13,868 nt of DNA from Pseudomonadota bacterium. Its GTDB lineage: Bacteria; Myxococcota_A; Polyangia; Haliangiales; Haliangiaceae. Under the pieces are notes generated by a model. That model was not told where the DNA came from. It worked only from the letters and a program-made list of their open reading frames with translations, and did no database searches. Positions 1 through 6,009 of this stretch are shown one piece after another. The stretch covers positions 1 through 13,868 of the forward strand of contig JAEYYY010000607.1 of the NCBI GenBank assembly GCA_023430775.1, written 5' to 3'. Position numbers and translations under genes: made by a program. Positions within the stretch are counted from its first letter, which is position 1. Each line of letters starts with the position of its first letter.

Positions 1-869
1 CGATGGATCACGGCAAGGTCGGGCTCGAGGTCGGCAAGCGTGGGAATCGCGAGCCGTTGATCGTGCGCGCCGGCGAGACCGACGTGGTGGTGGTGGGCAC
101 GCAGTTCACCGTCGACTTCGACGGTCACGATAACGTCGACGTGCGTGTCACCGAGGGCGTGGTGAAGGTGGTGCGCAAGGGGGCCGAGGCCCGCGTCGCC
201 GCAGGGCAGGCGTGGCAGACGACGCGCGGCACGATCGCGCTCGCCGATGCGGGGCCGAGTGGCCGGCCGCTGATCGCGGATGCGGATGCCAAGCCCGACG
301 ACGAGATCGAGATCCCGACCGGACCGCGCAAGGACATCGCGCTGCACGACCGCACCGCGAAGGTGCCGGATGCGCGGATCCCGACGACCGGCGTCACGGG
401 TGGCAACGAGAAGCCGGTCGGGAAGCCCGAGGTGATCCAGCCGCCGGCACCGCCGGTGACGCCGCACGCTGCCCTCCGGCAGGACGTGTTGACGCGCCTC
501 CGGAAGGCGCAGCCGATCCTGCCTGCGATCCGCGTCGGCAATCTCACCGATGCGGCGACGATTCCGGTGCTGCGCGAGCAGTCGCTCAAGACCGGGCCCG
601 AGGCGTCGGCCGCGATGTACAGCATCGCCGTGCTCCAGGCGACGAGGCTCGGGCGCTCGGGCGATGCGATCGCCACGCTCGACGCCTACGTGCGCCGATT
701 CCGCGGCGGCACCGAGTACAACGCGGCGCTGTGGCTGCGCGTGGTGATCAAGTGCCGGCAGGCGATCGACGATCATTGCCGCCAGGCCGCATTCACCTAC
801 GCCCACGAGTCGCCGGGCACGAAGGAAGGCGAGCTGGCGAGCGTGCTCTCGACGATGACGAGCGAGTAG
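1..869 (+). CDS. FecR-domain protein with C-terminal helical region (5' end cut by window)
   Basis: The frame is open to the left edge, and the first in-frame ATG at position 3 falls inside a FecR fold, so the true start is outside the window. Residues about 1-80 (counted from that ATG) match the second half of a FecR domain: 'GKVGLEVGKRG', then 'VVVVGTQFTVDF', then 'VRVTEGVVKVV' and 'RVAAGQAW'. A Pro- and charge-rich linker follows at about 85-155. A helical region at about 160-288 has TPR-like spacing ('AAMYSIAVLQATRLGRSGDA', 'AALWLRVVIKCR'). In Myxococcota such proteins are usually membrane-anchored, periplasm-facing and often near ECF sigma genes; the anchor would be upstream and cannot be seen. 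The precise role is unknown. FecR domain: good confidence; TPR-like tail: moderate. Confidence 0.8.
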   Translation, partial: MDHGKVGLEVGKRGNREPLIVRAGETDVVVVGTQFTVDFDGHDNVDVRVTEGVVKVVRKGAEARVAAGQAWQTTRGTIALADAGPSGRPLIADADAKPDDEIEIPTGPRKDIALHDRTAKVPDARIPTTGVTGGNEKPVGKPEVIQPPAPPVTPHAALRQDVLTRLRKAQPILPAIRVGNLTDAATIPVLREQSLKTGPEASAAMYSIAVLQATRLGRSGDAIATLDAYVRRFRGGTEYNAALWLRVVIKCRQAIDDHCRQAAFTYAHESPGTKEGELASVLSTMTSE

Positions 870-890
870 CGACCCGCGCTGAGCCCGGCG

Positions 891-896
891 TAGAAT
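891..896 (+). promoter_or_regulatory. -10 box TAGAAT, leaderless promoter for the PilZ-like gene
   Basis: TAGAAT lies in the 33-base gap after the FecR-gene stop and is followed by exactly six bases before the GTG at 903. With the usual distance from -10 box to transcription start, the first transcribed base would be the G of the start codon. There is no Shine-Dalgarno sequence in between and no good -35 match at 16-18 bases. Confidence 0.5.
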
Positions 897-902
897 CGTC
901 GG

Positions 903-1844
903 GTGAGCCGCACGATCTACCTCGAGCTGGTGGCGGGCTCGAAGATGGCGAACGACCTCGGCGTCGGCGGCCTGTTCGTGATGGACAACGCACTCGCGCT
1001 GCAGGAGCAGTGCGAGATCGTGGTGTTCAACGACGGTGGCCAGCTCGAGCTGCCGGCGAAGGCGGTCTACCTCGACGGCAACGGCGGGGTCGGGCTCGAG
1101 CTGATCGGGTTCTGCGACGACACCAAGGCACGGCTCGCCGCGCTGATCGAGGCGGGCCTGGCGGCAGCGGCCGCGAATCCTCCAACCGAAGAGCAAGCGG
1201 CGCTCGCCGACCACACCACGCCGGCACTCGAGCTCGGCGACGCCACCACACCGGCACTCGACCTCGGCGATGCGACGACGCCTTCCCTGGGCATCGGCTC
1301 CGGCGAGCAGCCGATCCCGCGCGACACCATCGCCGACCTGCCGCTATCGCGCCCGAGCGACATGACGATCCAGACCACGAGCGCGGCGGACGACGCGCAG
1401 CTCGACGACGATGCAGAAGAGGACGAGCAGAAGAAGACGTTGCACGAGCGCCTCCGCAACCTGCCGCTCGCCGAGCAGGTCAAGCGGGCGAAGGCCGGCG
1501 GCGTCACCGAGCGCGTGCTGCTCGAGCGGATCTACGGCAAGAACGTGTGGGAGCCGCTGCTGCGCAACCCCGCGCTGACCGCACCGGAGGTCGCCCGGAT
1601 CGCGCGCATGGGGTCGCTACCGCGCCCGCTGCTCGAGATCATCTTCGGCAACGGTGGCTGGTTACAGATTCCCGAGGTCCGGCGCGCGCTGCTGTCGAAC
1701 CCGCGGCTCGGCAACGATCAGATCATCAAGCTGCTGCGCATGATGTCGAAGCAGGAGCTCAAGCTCGCGACCACGCAGACCGCCTACTCGATGGCGGTCC
1801 GCAGCCAGGCCAAGACGATGCTGAAGCAAGAGGGCGGCATGTAG
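903..1844 (+). CDS. PilZ-like protein with acidic linker and C-terminal helical domain
   Basis: 313 residues from a GTG start placed at the predicted transcription start. Residues 1-85 resemble a PilZ domain: 'NDLGVGGLFV' sits where PilZ has D/N-x-S-x-x-G, and 'AVYLDGNGGVGLELIGF' matches the closing strands. The Arg-rich N-terminal motif needed for cyclic-di-GMP is absent and the motif Ser is Gly, so ligand binding is doubtful. Residues 105-131 are a short repeat (unit LGDATTPAL), followed by an acidic stretch near 162-176. Residues about 178-313 form a helical domain ('ERLRNLPLAEQVKRAKAGG', 'LLRNPALTAPEVARIARMG', 'RRALLSNPRLGNDQI') with HEAT-like periodicity, familiar from myxobacterial PilZ-type proteins. 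Probably a cytosolic scaffold or regulator; target unknown. Confidence 0.75.
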   Translation: MSRTIYLELVAGSKMANDLGVGGLFVMDNALALQEQCEIVVFNDGGQLELPAKAVYLDGNGGVGLELIGFCDDTKARLAALIEAGLAAAAANPPTEEQAALADHTTPALELGDATTPALDLGDATTPSLGIGSGEQPIPRDTIADLPLSRPSDMTIQTTSAADDAQLDDDAEEDEQKKTLHERLRNLPLAEQVKRAKAGGVTERVLLERIYGKNVWEPLLRNPALTAPEVARIARMGSLPRPLLEIIFGNGGWLQIPEVRRALLSNPRLGNDQIIKLLRMMSKQELKLATTQTAYSMAVRSQAKTMLKQEGGM

Positions 1845-1850
1845 TAGGGT
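1845..1850 (+). promoter_or_regulatory. -10 box TAGGGT before rph
   Basis: TAGGGT follows directly on the stop codon of the PilZ-like gene and stands nine bases before the rph ATG, predicting an mRNA leader of about three bases. There is no purine-rich ribosome-binding site in 'GCGCGTCTC' before the ATG. It is the weakest of the TAnnnT boxes in base content, and read-through from the upstream gene is possible. Confidence 0.35.
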
Positions 1851-1859
1851 GCGCGTCTC

Positions 1860-2564
1860 ATGCGCCCCGATGGCCGTCGTCCCGATCAGCTTCGCTCTCT
1901 CGAGATCATCCCGCACTACCAGAAGCACGCCGAAGGCTCGGCGCTGGTCAAGCTCGGCGATACCTGGGTGCTGTGCGCGGCGAGCGTCGAGGAAGGCGTG
2001 CCGGCGTGGATGAAGGGCAAGGGCAAAGGCTGGCTGACCGCCGAGTACGCGATGCTGCCGCGCGCCACGCACACCCGGAGCAAGCGCGACCCCGGCGGAC
2101 GCGGTAAGGAGATCCAGCGGCTGATCGGGCGCTCGCTGCGCGCGGCGGTCGATCTCGATCTGCTCGGCGAGCGCACGATCAACGTCGACTGCGACGTGCT
2201 GTGCGCCGACGGTGGCACCCGCGTCACCTCGATCACCGGCGCGTGGATCGCGGTCGCGCTCGCGTTCGGCAAGCTGGTCAAGGCGGGCACGCTCGCGGAC
2301 CATCGCGCGCTCAAGCCGCCGGTCGCGGCGGTGTCGGTCGGCGTGGTCGGTGGCGAGGTCGTGCTCGACCTGCCGTACGTCGAGGACAGCAAGGCCGAGG
2401 TCGACATGAACGTGGTCGGCACCGAGAACGGCACGCTGATCGAGGTGCAGGGCACCGCCGAGCACGGCACGTTCGATCGCAAGCAGCTCGACGCGATGCT
2501 CGATCTCGCGCTGGTCGGCATCGCGCAGTTGACGATGGAGCAGCGCAAGATCGCAGGGGTCTGA
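1860..2564 (+). CDS. rph: Ribonuclease PH
   Basis: 234 residues, close to the usual size of about 240. RNase PH is a phosphorolytic 3'-5' exoribonuclease that trims the 3' ends of tRNA precursors and works as a hexamer in the cytosol. The start matches the family exactly ('MRPDGRRPDQLR'). Conserved blocks follow in order: 'KHAEGSALVKLGDTWVLCAA', 'LPRATHTR', 'GRGKEIQRLIGRSLRA' (phosphate-binding Arg region), 'DCDVLCADGGTRVTSITGA', and 'YVEDSKAEVDMNVV', which carries the catalytic Asp residues. No key block is missing. Its stop TGA overlaps the rdgB ATG by one base (TGATG), so the two genes are cotranscribed and probably translationally coupled, as rph-rdgB pairs often are. Confidence 0.97.
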   Translation: MRPDGRRPDQLRSLEIIPHYQKHAEGSALVKLGDTWVLCAASVEEGVPAWMKGKGKGWLTAEYAMLPRATHTRSKRDPGGRGKEIQRLIGRSLRAAVDLDLLGERTINVDCDVLCADGGTRVTSITGAWIAVALAFGKLVKAGTLADHRALKPPVAAVSVGVVGGEVVLDLPYVEDSKAEVDMNVVGTENGTLIEVQGTAEHGTFDRKQLDAMLDLALVGIAQLTMEQRKIAGV

Positions 2565-3172
2565 TGCTGGTGTTCGCGACGCGCAACCAGGGCAAGCTCG
2601 TCGAGCTCCGCGAGCTGCTCGCCGGGATCGAGGTGATCGACGTCGACGAAGCCGCGCGCCGACTGGGACGCGAGATTCCGGATACGATCGAGGACGCCGA
2701 CACGTTCGCGGGCAACGCGATCAAGAAGGCGCGCGAGGTCAGCGACGCCACGCGAATGCCGGCGCTCGCCGACGATAGCGGGCTCGAGGTCGACGCCCTC
2801 GGCGGCGCACCGGGCGTGTACAGCGCGCGCTACTCCGGCGAGGGTGTGCCGGGCAACAAGCGCAAGCTGCTCGAAGCCCTCGCGGGCGTGGCACCGGCGC
2901 TGCGCACCGCGCGGTTTCGCTGCGTGCTCGCGCTCGCCGACGTTCACGGCAAGCTCGGCGCCGAGACGATCACCGCCGAGGGTACGTGCGAGGGCACGAT
3001 CATCGAGGCCGAGCGCGGCACCGGCGGGTTCGGCTACGACCCGCTGTTCCAGCTGCCGAGTGGCGAGACCATGGCGGAGATGGACCACGGCACCAAGAAC
3101 CTGGTCTCGCATCGCGGGCTGGCGATGAGGGCGATCGAGCAGAAGCTGCGGGCCTACCTCGCGCGAACCTGA
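2564..3172 (+). CDS. rdgB: dITP/XTP pyrophosphatase (HAM1/RdgB family)
   Basis: 202 residues. The frame stays open a long way upstream, but the real start is the ATG overlapping the rph stop, which gives the family N-terminus 'MLVFATRNQGKLVELREL'. The enzyme hydrolyses non-canonical purine triphosphates (dITP, XTP) to monophosphates plus pyrophosphate and so keeps them out of DNA and RNA. Signature blocks: 'ATRNQGK' (nucleotide binding), 'ALADDSGLEVDALGGAPGVY' (metal and substrate), 'SARYSGEG', 'GFGYDPLF', and 'KNLVSHRGLAM' near the C-terminus. Length and motif order are normal. The one-base TGATG overlap indicates coupled translation with RNase PH. No separate promoter is visible. Confidence 0.97.
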   Translation: MLVFATRNQGKLVELRELLAGIEVIDVDEAARRLGREIPDTIEDADTFAGNAIKKAREVSDATRMPALADDSGLEVDALGGAPGVYSARYSGEGVPGNKRKLLEALAGVAPALRTARFRCVLALADVHGKLGAETITAEGTCEGTIIEAERGTGGFGYDPLFQLPSGETMAEMDHGTKNLVSHRGLAMRAIEQKLRAYLART

Positions 3173-3194
3173 TGTCGACTGGTAAGGCCCGCTG

Positions 3195-3200
3195 TACGCT
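3195..3200 (+). promoter_or_regulatory. -10-like box TACGCT before the short upstream ORF
   Basis: TACGCT is followed by exactly six bases and then GTG at 3207, the same geometry as the boxes before 903 and 10870. It would start transcription on the GTG of the short ORF 3207-3290. There is no convincing -35 element. Confidence 0.35.
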
Positions 3201-3206
3201 CGTGGG

Positions 3207-3290
3207 GTGGCGCGCAGACCCGTCCTCGGATCACGGCGCACCACCATGATCGCGTGCGACGACGGCCCGGCCGTGCTGCCATGGCCATGA
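3207..3290 (+). CDS. Putative 27-residue upstream ORF coupled to the next gene
   Basis: GTG-started frame of 27 codons plus TGA. It begins 'MARRPVLGSRR', contains 'MIACDDG' and ends 'VLPWP'. Its TGA (3288-3290) overlaps the ATG at 3287 of the following gene as ATGA, the classic arrangement for translational coupling. A TAnnnT box six bases upstream would make it a leaderless mRNA. The downstream gene has no Shine-Dalgarno of its own, so the short ORF may be what brings ribosomes to it. I recognise no family; the peptide may matter only through being translated. Arg-rich at the start, Pro-ended. This is an inference from position and could be chance. Confidence 0.35.
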   Translation: MARRPVLGSRRTTMIACDDGPAVLPWP

Positions 3291-4126
3291 AGCTGCCCGA
3301 GCTGCTCGCGAACCCCGAGCTGTGGACAGGCTGGTTCTGGCTCGGCGACGACATCGAGCTCGGCGACACCACCGTCGAGATCAGCTCCGGCGACGAGCAG
3401 CTGGTCCTCGAGCTCGCCGCCGCCGATCTCGGCATCGCGCGCGACGGCGTGTGGTTTCGCGTGGGCCTCGATCTCGGAGGGTCCTATCGCAGCGAGTCGC
3501 AGGCGCTGCGCTGGCGCGAGGTCGAGCTGCTCGGTCGCACCGTCGCGCTACGCGGCGGGCCACCGCATCTCGGGGTGATGATGCCGCTGTTCGGTCGGTT
3601 CGCACCGATCTGTGCGGCGGACCGCGAGCGCGTGCCGGCGATCGAGGCCGCGTTTCTGGCCGCCGGCGTCACCCGGGATCAGCTTCGCGGCGCGCTGCAC
3701 CAGATCGACTGGCGCGACAGCGACCTTCGCTGGGTACGCGATGCCCACGGCTGGCTGCTCGAGGGGAAGTACGCCACGACGGCGCGCCGGTCGTCGTCGA
3801 TCCACGACGAGCGGGATGAAGACGCGCTGTGGCGCGATGATAGTCCTGTCGGCTGGATCGAGCGAACCCAGCTGCGCACCCGGATCGATCAGTTCTTCGC
3901 GCGGCTCGCCGCCGAGTGCGTCGCGACCGTCGAGCCATGGCGAACCCCGCACGTGCTGGAGCTCGTCGCGGACGCCGGCGATCCCGCCGTGGCGCGGGTG
4001 CTCGCCGACGCGCTACACGAGGCCGGTTGCGACAACCAGGCGATCCTGCGCCAGCTCGCCGAGCGCCCGGATCAGGCCGGGTGGCTCGTGGAGCTGCTGC
4101 GTTCTTCGACTACGTGGGGCGAATGA
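3287..4126 (+). CDS. Hypothetical protein with C-terminal 'EAGCDNQAIL' helical motif
   Basis: 279 residues from ATG 3287; ATG 3281 (two residues longer) and GTG 3254 are alternatives in the same open frame. I chose 3287 because it overlaps the stop of the short upstream ORF as ATGA. There is no signal peptide and no membrane segment. The N-terminal half is beta-rich and acidic ('TGWFWLGDDIELGDTTVEI', 'GVWFRVGLDLGG'). The middle has 'DWRDSDLRWVRDAHGWLLEG'. The C-terminal 45 residues ('DALHEAGCDNQAILRQL', then 'WLVELLR') resemble the tail 'LEEAGCDDADIL...GCWVVDLLL' I know from many planctomycete and myxobacterial proteins of unknown function. No function can be assigned. The stop lies inside the convergent tRNA-His gene. 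Confidence 0.75.
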   Translation: MKLPELLANPELWTGWFWLGDDIELGDTTVEISSGDEQLVLELAAADLGIARDGVWFRVGLDLGGSYRSESQALRWREVELLGRTVALRGGPPHLGVMMPLFGRFAPICAADRERVPAIEAAFLAAGVTRDQLRGALHQIDWRDSDLRWVRDAHGWLLEGKYATTARRSSSIHDERDEDALWRDDSPVGWIERTQLRTRIDQFFARLAAECVATVEPWRTPHVLELVADAGDPAVARVLADALHEAGCDNQAILRQLAERPDQAGWLVELLRSSTTWGE

Positions 4127-4191
4127 CGGGGCTCGAACCCGCAACACCCTGGACCACAACCAGGTGCTCTACCAATTGAACTACATCCGCC
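4115..4191 (-). tRNA. tRNA-His, anticodon GTG, CCA encoded
   Basis: Read on the minus strand the gene starts GGCGGATG at 4191 and ends with an encoded CCA at 4117-4115. Acceptor pairs are G(-1)-C73, G1-C72, C2-G71, G3-C70, G4-U69, A5-U68, U6-A67 and G7-C66. The extra G(-1) opposite C73 is the histidine identity element and is genome-encoded here. The anticodon stem is CCTGG/CCAGG around loop TTGTGGT, giving anticodon GTG. The T-arm is GCGGG-TTCGAGC-CCCGT. The D-arm contains 'TTCAATTGGTAGAGC'. The 3' end overlaps the last 12 bases of the convergent gene 3287-4126. Confidence 0.97.
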
Positions 4192-4204
4192 GTGAGGGCC
4201 CTAG

Positions 4205-4233
4205 TGTCTACACGAGCATCCCGCCGGCCGCAA
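4205..4233 (-). promoter_or_regulatory. Promoter of tRNA-His (TTGCGG-N17-TAGACA)
   Basis: On the minus strand TTGCGG (4233-4228) and TAGACA (4210-4205) are 17 bases apart, the optimal spacing for a housekeeping sigma factor. The predicted start is near 4198, leaving a leader of about seven bases before the mature tRNA. It lies just after the stop of the DUF6986 gene, so the tRNA need not depend on read-through from the ureide operon. Confidence 0.6.
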
Positions 4234-4251
4234 CGGGTCTCGTTCTCGTAG

Positions 4252-5601
4252 CTACGACGCGGGCTTGGCACGCCGCGCGGCCATGATCTTGACGAAGGAC
4301 TTGCCGCGGATCTCCTCGAGGGAGAGGCCGGTGGCGAGCGCCTCCTGCTCGGTGACCGCGCCGCAGGCGATGCCGCGGAGGAAGTAATTGAGCAGGCCCT
4401 GGCCGGTGGCGGCGTCGTCGAACACGTCGCCGACCAGCGTGGCCTGCGCCGCCTTGTCGACGAAGTTCTTGAGCCGCTCGCTCGCAGCCGCCAGGCCATC
4501 GAGGAAGAAGCCGTAGAGCGCGCCGTAGCGGGTGGGCAGCTGCGCCGGGTGGAGGTCCCAGCCCTGGTAGAAGCCGTTGACCAGCGAGTGGCGAACATCG
4601 TCGGCGTGGAGGCGCCACGCGGCGTGGACGGCGGCGCGGTTCTCGTCGCGCTGCTGATCGGTGAGGACCTTCCCCTTGTGCGGGCCGACCGGCATGATGT
4701 TGGTCGCGCCGTCGGAGAGCATCACGCCGGTGCCGGCGAGCGCGACCTTCATGACGTGCTTCGCGAAATCGCAGGCCGGGTGGCGCATCCGCTGGTGGGC
4801 GGCGGTGATGTCGCAGTTCGCCGTGTAGTCGTAGGTTCCGAAGTGGGCGCCGCGCAGCCGGCCGTTCGCGAGCTGGAGGAGGCGCGGCAGGGCGATGCGG
4901 CCCTTGGTGTCGAAGATCGATTGCGTGGTCTCGACCATGAACTCGATCTTCAGCTCGCCCGGATCGAGACCGGCGCGATCCTCGAACACGTCGAGGACGT
5001 CGACCAGCGTCTCGACGTCGGCGGGCGTCAGGATCTTCGGCAGCGTGATGACGAAGTTCTCGGGGAGCTTGCCGTTGGACTTGTCGAGCAGCTCGGTGAG
5101 GAAGATGTCGAGGGTGCGCAGCGAGCGCGCCGCGAGCTCGCGGGTCAGCGGCTTGATGCGAATGCCGATGAACGGCGGCAACGTGTTCTGCGCGATGCCG
5201 GTCGCGACCTGCTGGCCGGCGACCATCGCGTGGTTGTCCTCTTCCTCGTCGGGGCGGTTGCCGTAGCCGTCCTCGAAGTCGATGCGGAAGTCCTCGACGG
5301 CCTCGCGCCGGAGCTTGTCGACCACGCGCTCGTAGACCTTGCCGGCGAGGTCGGGCCGGATGCCGATGATCTCGGCGAACAGCGCCGGATCGGGGGCGCA
5401 ATCGAGCGAGCGCAGCGACAGCTCGCCGAGCTTGCGCGCGGTGTCGGACTTGAACAGGTGCGCGCCGCCGTAGACCGTGTGCACCGGCTGCCGGTCACCC
5501 GAGTCACCGGGGTAGAGCTCGGCGACCTTGCTCTGGGCTTCCTGGACGCGGTCGAGGGCCTTCGAGACCTTCTTCGGGGGCAGCGTGGTACGGACGGACA
5601 T
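4252..5601 (-). CDS. DUF6986 protein, HpcH/HpaI aldolase / citrate-lyase-like
   Basis: 449 residues, last gene of the ureide operon. Features typical of the CitE/HpcH/malate-synthase TIM-barrel superfamily: 'DFEDGYGNR' (108-116, like the DLED of CitE), 'ELKIEFMVETTQSIFDT' with a probable metal Glu at 224, and 'HFGTYDYTANCDI' (253-265) whose Asp should complete the Mg2+ site. The full set looks intact. Family members are annotated only as 'aldolase' or DUF6986, and I recall them beside allantoin genes in actinobacteria. Such enzymes make or break C-C or similar bonds next to a carboxylate, often with glyoxylate or pyruvate. Here the likely substrate is ureidoglycolate or glyoxylate, the pathway's end products; this is inference. 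It follows uraH after 46 bases and may have its own weak promoter. Confidence 0.85.
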   Translation of the reverse strand: MSVRTTLPPKKVSKALDRVQEAQSKVAELYPGDSGDRQPVHTVYGGAHLFKSDTARKLGELSLRSLDCAPDPALFAEIIGIRPDLAGKVYERVVDKLRREAVEDFRIDFEDGYGNRPDEEEDNHAMVAGQQVATGIAQNTLPPFIGIRIKPLTRELAARSLRTLDIFLTELLDKSNGKLPENFVITLPKILTPADVETLVDVLDVFEDRAGLDPGELKIEFMVETTQSIFDTKGRIALPRLLQLANGRLRGAHFGTYDYTANCDITAAHQRMRHPACDFAKHVMKVALAGTGVMLSDGATNIMPVGPHKGKVLTDQQRDENRAAVHAAWRLHADDVRHSLVNGFYQGWDLHPAQLPTRYGALYGFFLDGLAAASERLKNFVDKAAQATLVGDVFDDAATGQGLLNYFLRGIACGAVTEQEALATGLSLEEIRGKSFVKIMAARRAKPAS

Positions 5602-5628
5602 GGGGCGCGTTGTATCGCAGATCGCCCC
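5602..5628 (-). promoter_or_regulatory. Inverted repeat and TACAAC box just upstream of the DUF6986 start
   Basis: GGGGCG (5602-5607) and CGCCCC (5623-5628) are perfect 6-base inverted arms around a 15-base loop, directly against the ATG at 5601. On the minus strand the loop holds TACAAC (5614-5609), seven bases before the ATG, a weak -10 box in the leaderless position. It could be an internal promoter with an operator, or an RNA hairpin limiting read-through from uraH. There is no U-tract, so it is not a standard terminator. Confidence 0.3.
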
Positions 5629-5649
5629 GCGCGCGCGCCTCGGGAGTGG

Positions 5650-5997
5650 TCAGGAGCCGCGGTACGTCGAGTACCCGAACGGCGAGAGCAGCAGCGGCAC
5701 GTGATAGTGCTGTGCGCCGTCGTCAATTCGGAACTGGATGTCGACGACCGGGAAGAATCCGCTCACCTTGTTGGCCGCGAAGTAGTCGGCCGTCTTGAAG
5801 CGCAGCCGGTAGAGCCCGGGCTCGACGGCGGCCGGGGTGAGCTCGCGATTGCGGCCATCGTTGTCGGTGACACCGGCGCCGACCGGCTCCCAGGTCAGAT
5901 CGGTGCCGAACACCGACTCGACCTGGCGTTCGAGCTCGACCGGCACTCCGCGTGCGGGACGGCCGGCGGCGGTATCGAGGACGTGCGTGGTGATCAT
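5650..5997 (-). CDS. uraH: 5-hydroxyisourate hydrolase (transthyretin-like)
   Basis: 115 residues, full length for the family. It hydrolyses 5-hydroxyisourate, the product of urate oxidation, to OHCU. Catalytic residues are visible: His5 in 'MITTHVLDT', Arg49 in 'TDNDGR', His99 in 'HYHVPLLLSP', and the family-defining C-terminal tetrapeptide YRGS at 112-115. These distinguish it from transthyretin, which lacks the active site. There is no signal peptide, so it is cytosolic. The start is decided by the 'HVLD' motif and by a strong AGGAGAG ribosome-binding site five bases upstream. It starts 10 bases after the alc-uraD stop, so it is cotranscribed. Its product is the substrate of the UraD domain encoded just upstream. 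Confidence 0.96.
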   Translation of the reverse strand: MITTHVLDTAAGRPARGVPVELERQVESVFGTDLTWEPVGAGVTDNDGRNRELTPAAVEPGLYRLRFKTADYFAANKVSGFFPVVDIQFRIDDGAQHYHVPLLLSPFGYSTYRGS

Positions 5998-6002
5998 CCG
6001 AG

Positions 6003-6009
6003 CTCTCCT
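6003..6009 (-). promoter_or_regulatory. Shine-Dalgarno AGGAGAG of uraH
   Basis: Read on the minus strand, AGGAGAG ends five bases before the uraH ATG. It is one of the clearest ribosome-binding sites in the window and overlaps the stop region of alc-uraD, in contrast to the operon-leading genes that lack one. Confidence 0.65.

Noticed and set aside
1207..1300. Direct repeats suggestive of a CRISPR-like or mobile element
   Set aside because: They encode the in-frame LGDATTPAL protein repeat of the PilZ-like linker, with no spacer structure.
212..2107. Long open frame (631 codons) across the FecR and PilZ-like genes
   Set aside because: Arg/Ala/Asp-rich translation with no motif, out of frame with two well-supported genes; an artefact of high-GC third positions.
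4192..4251. Possible terminator between the DUF6986 gene and tRNA-His
   Set aside because: Only a weak CCCG/CGGG pairing and no U-tract; the stretch is better explained as the tRNA promoter.
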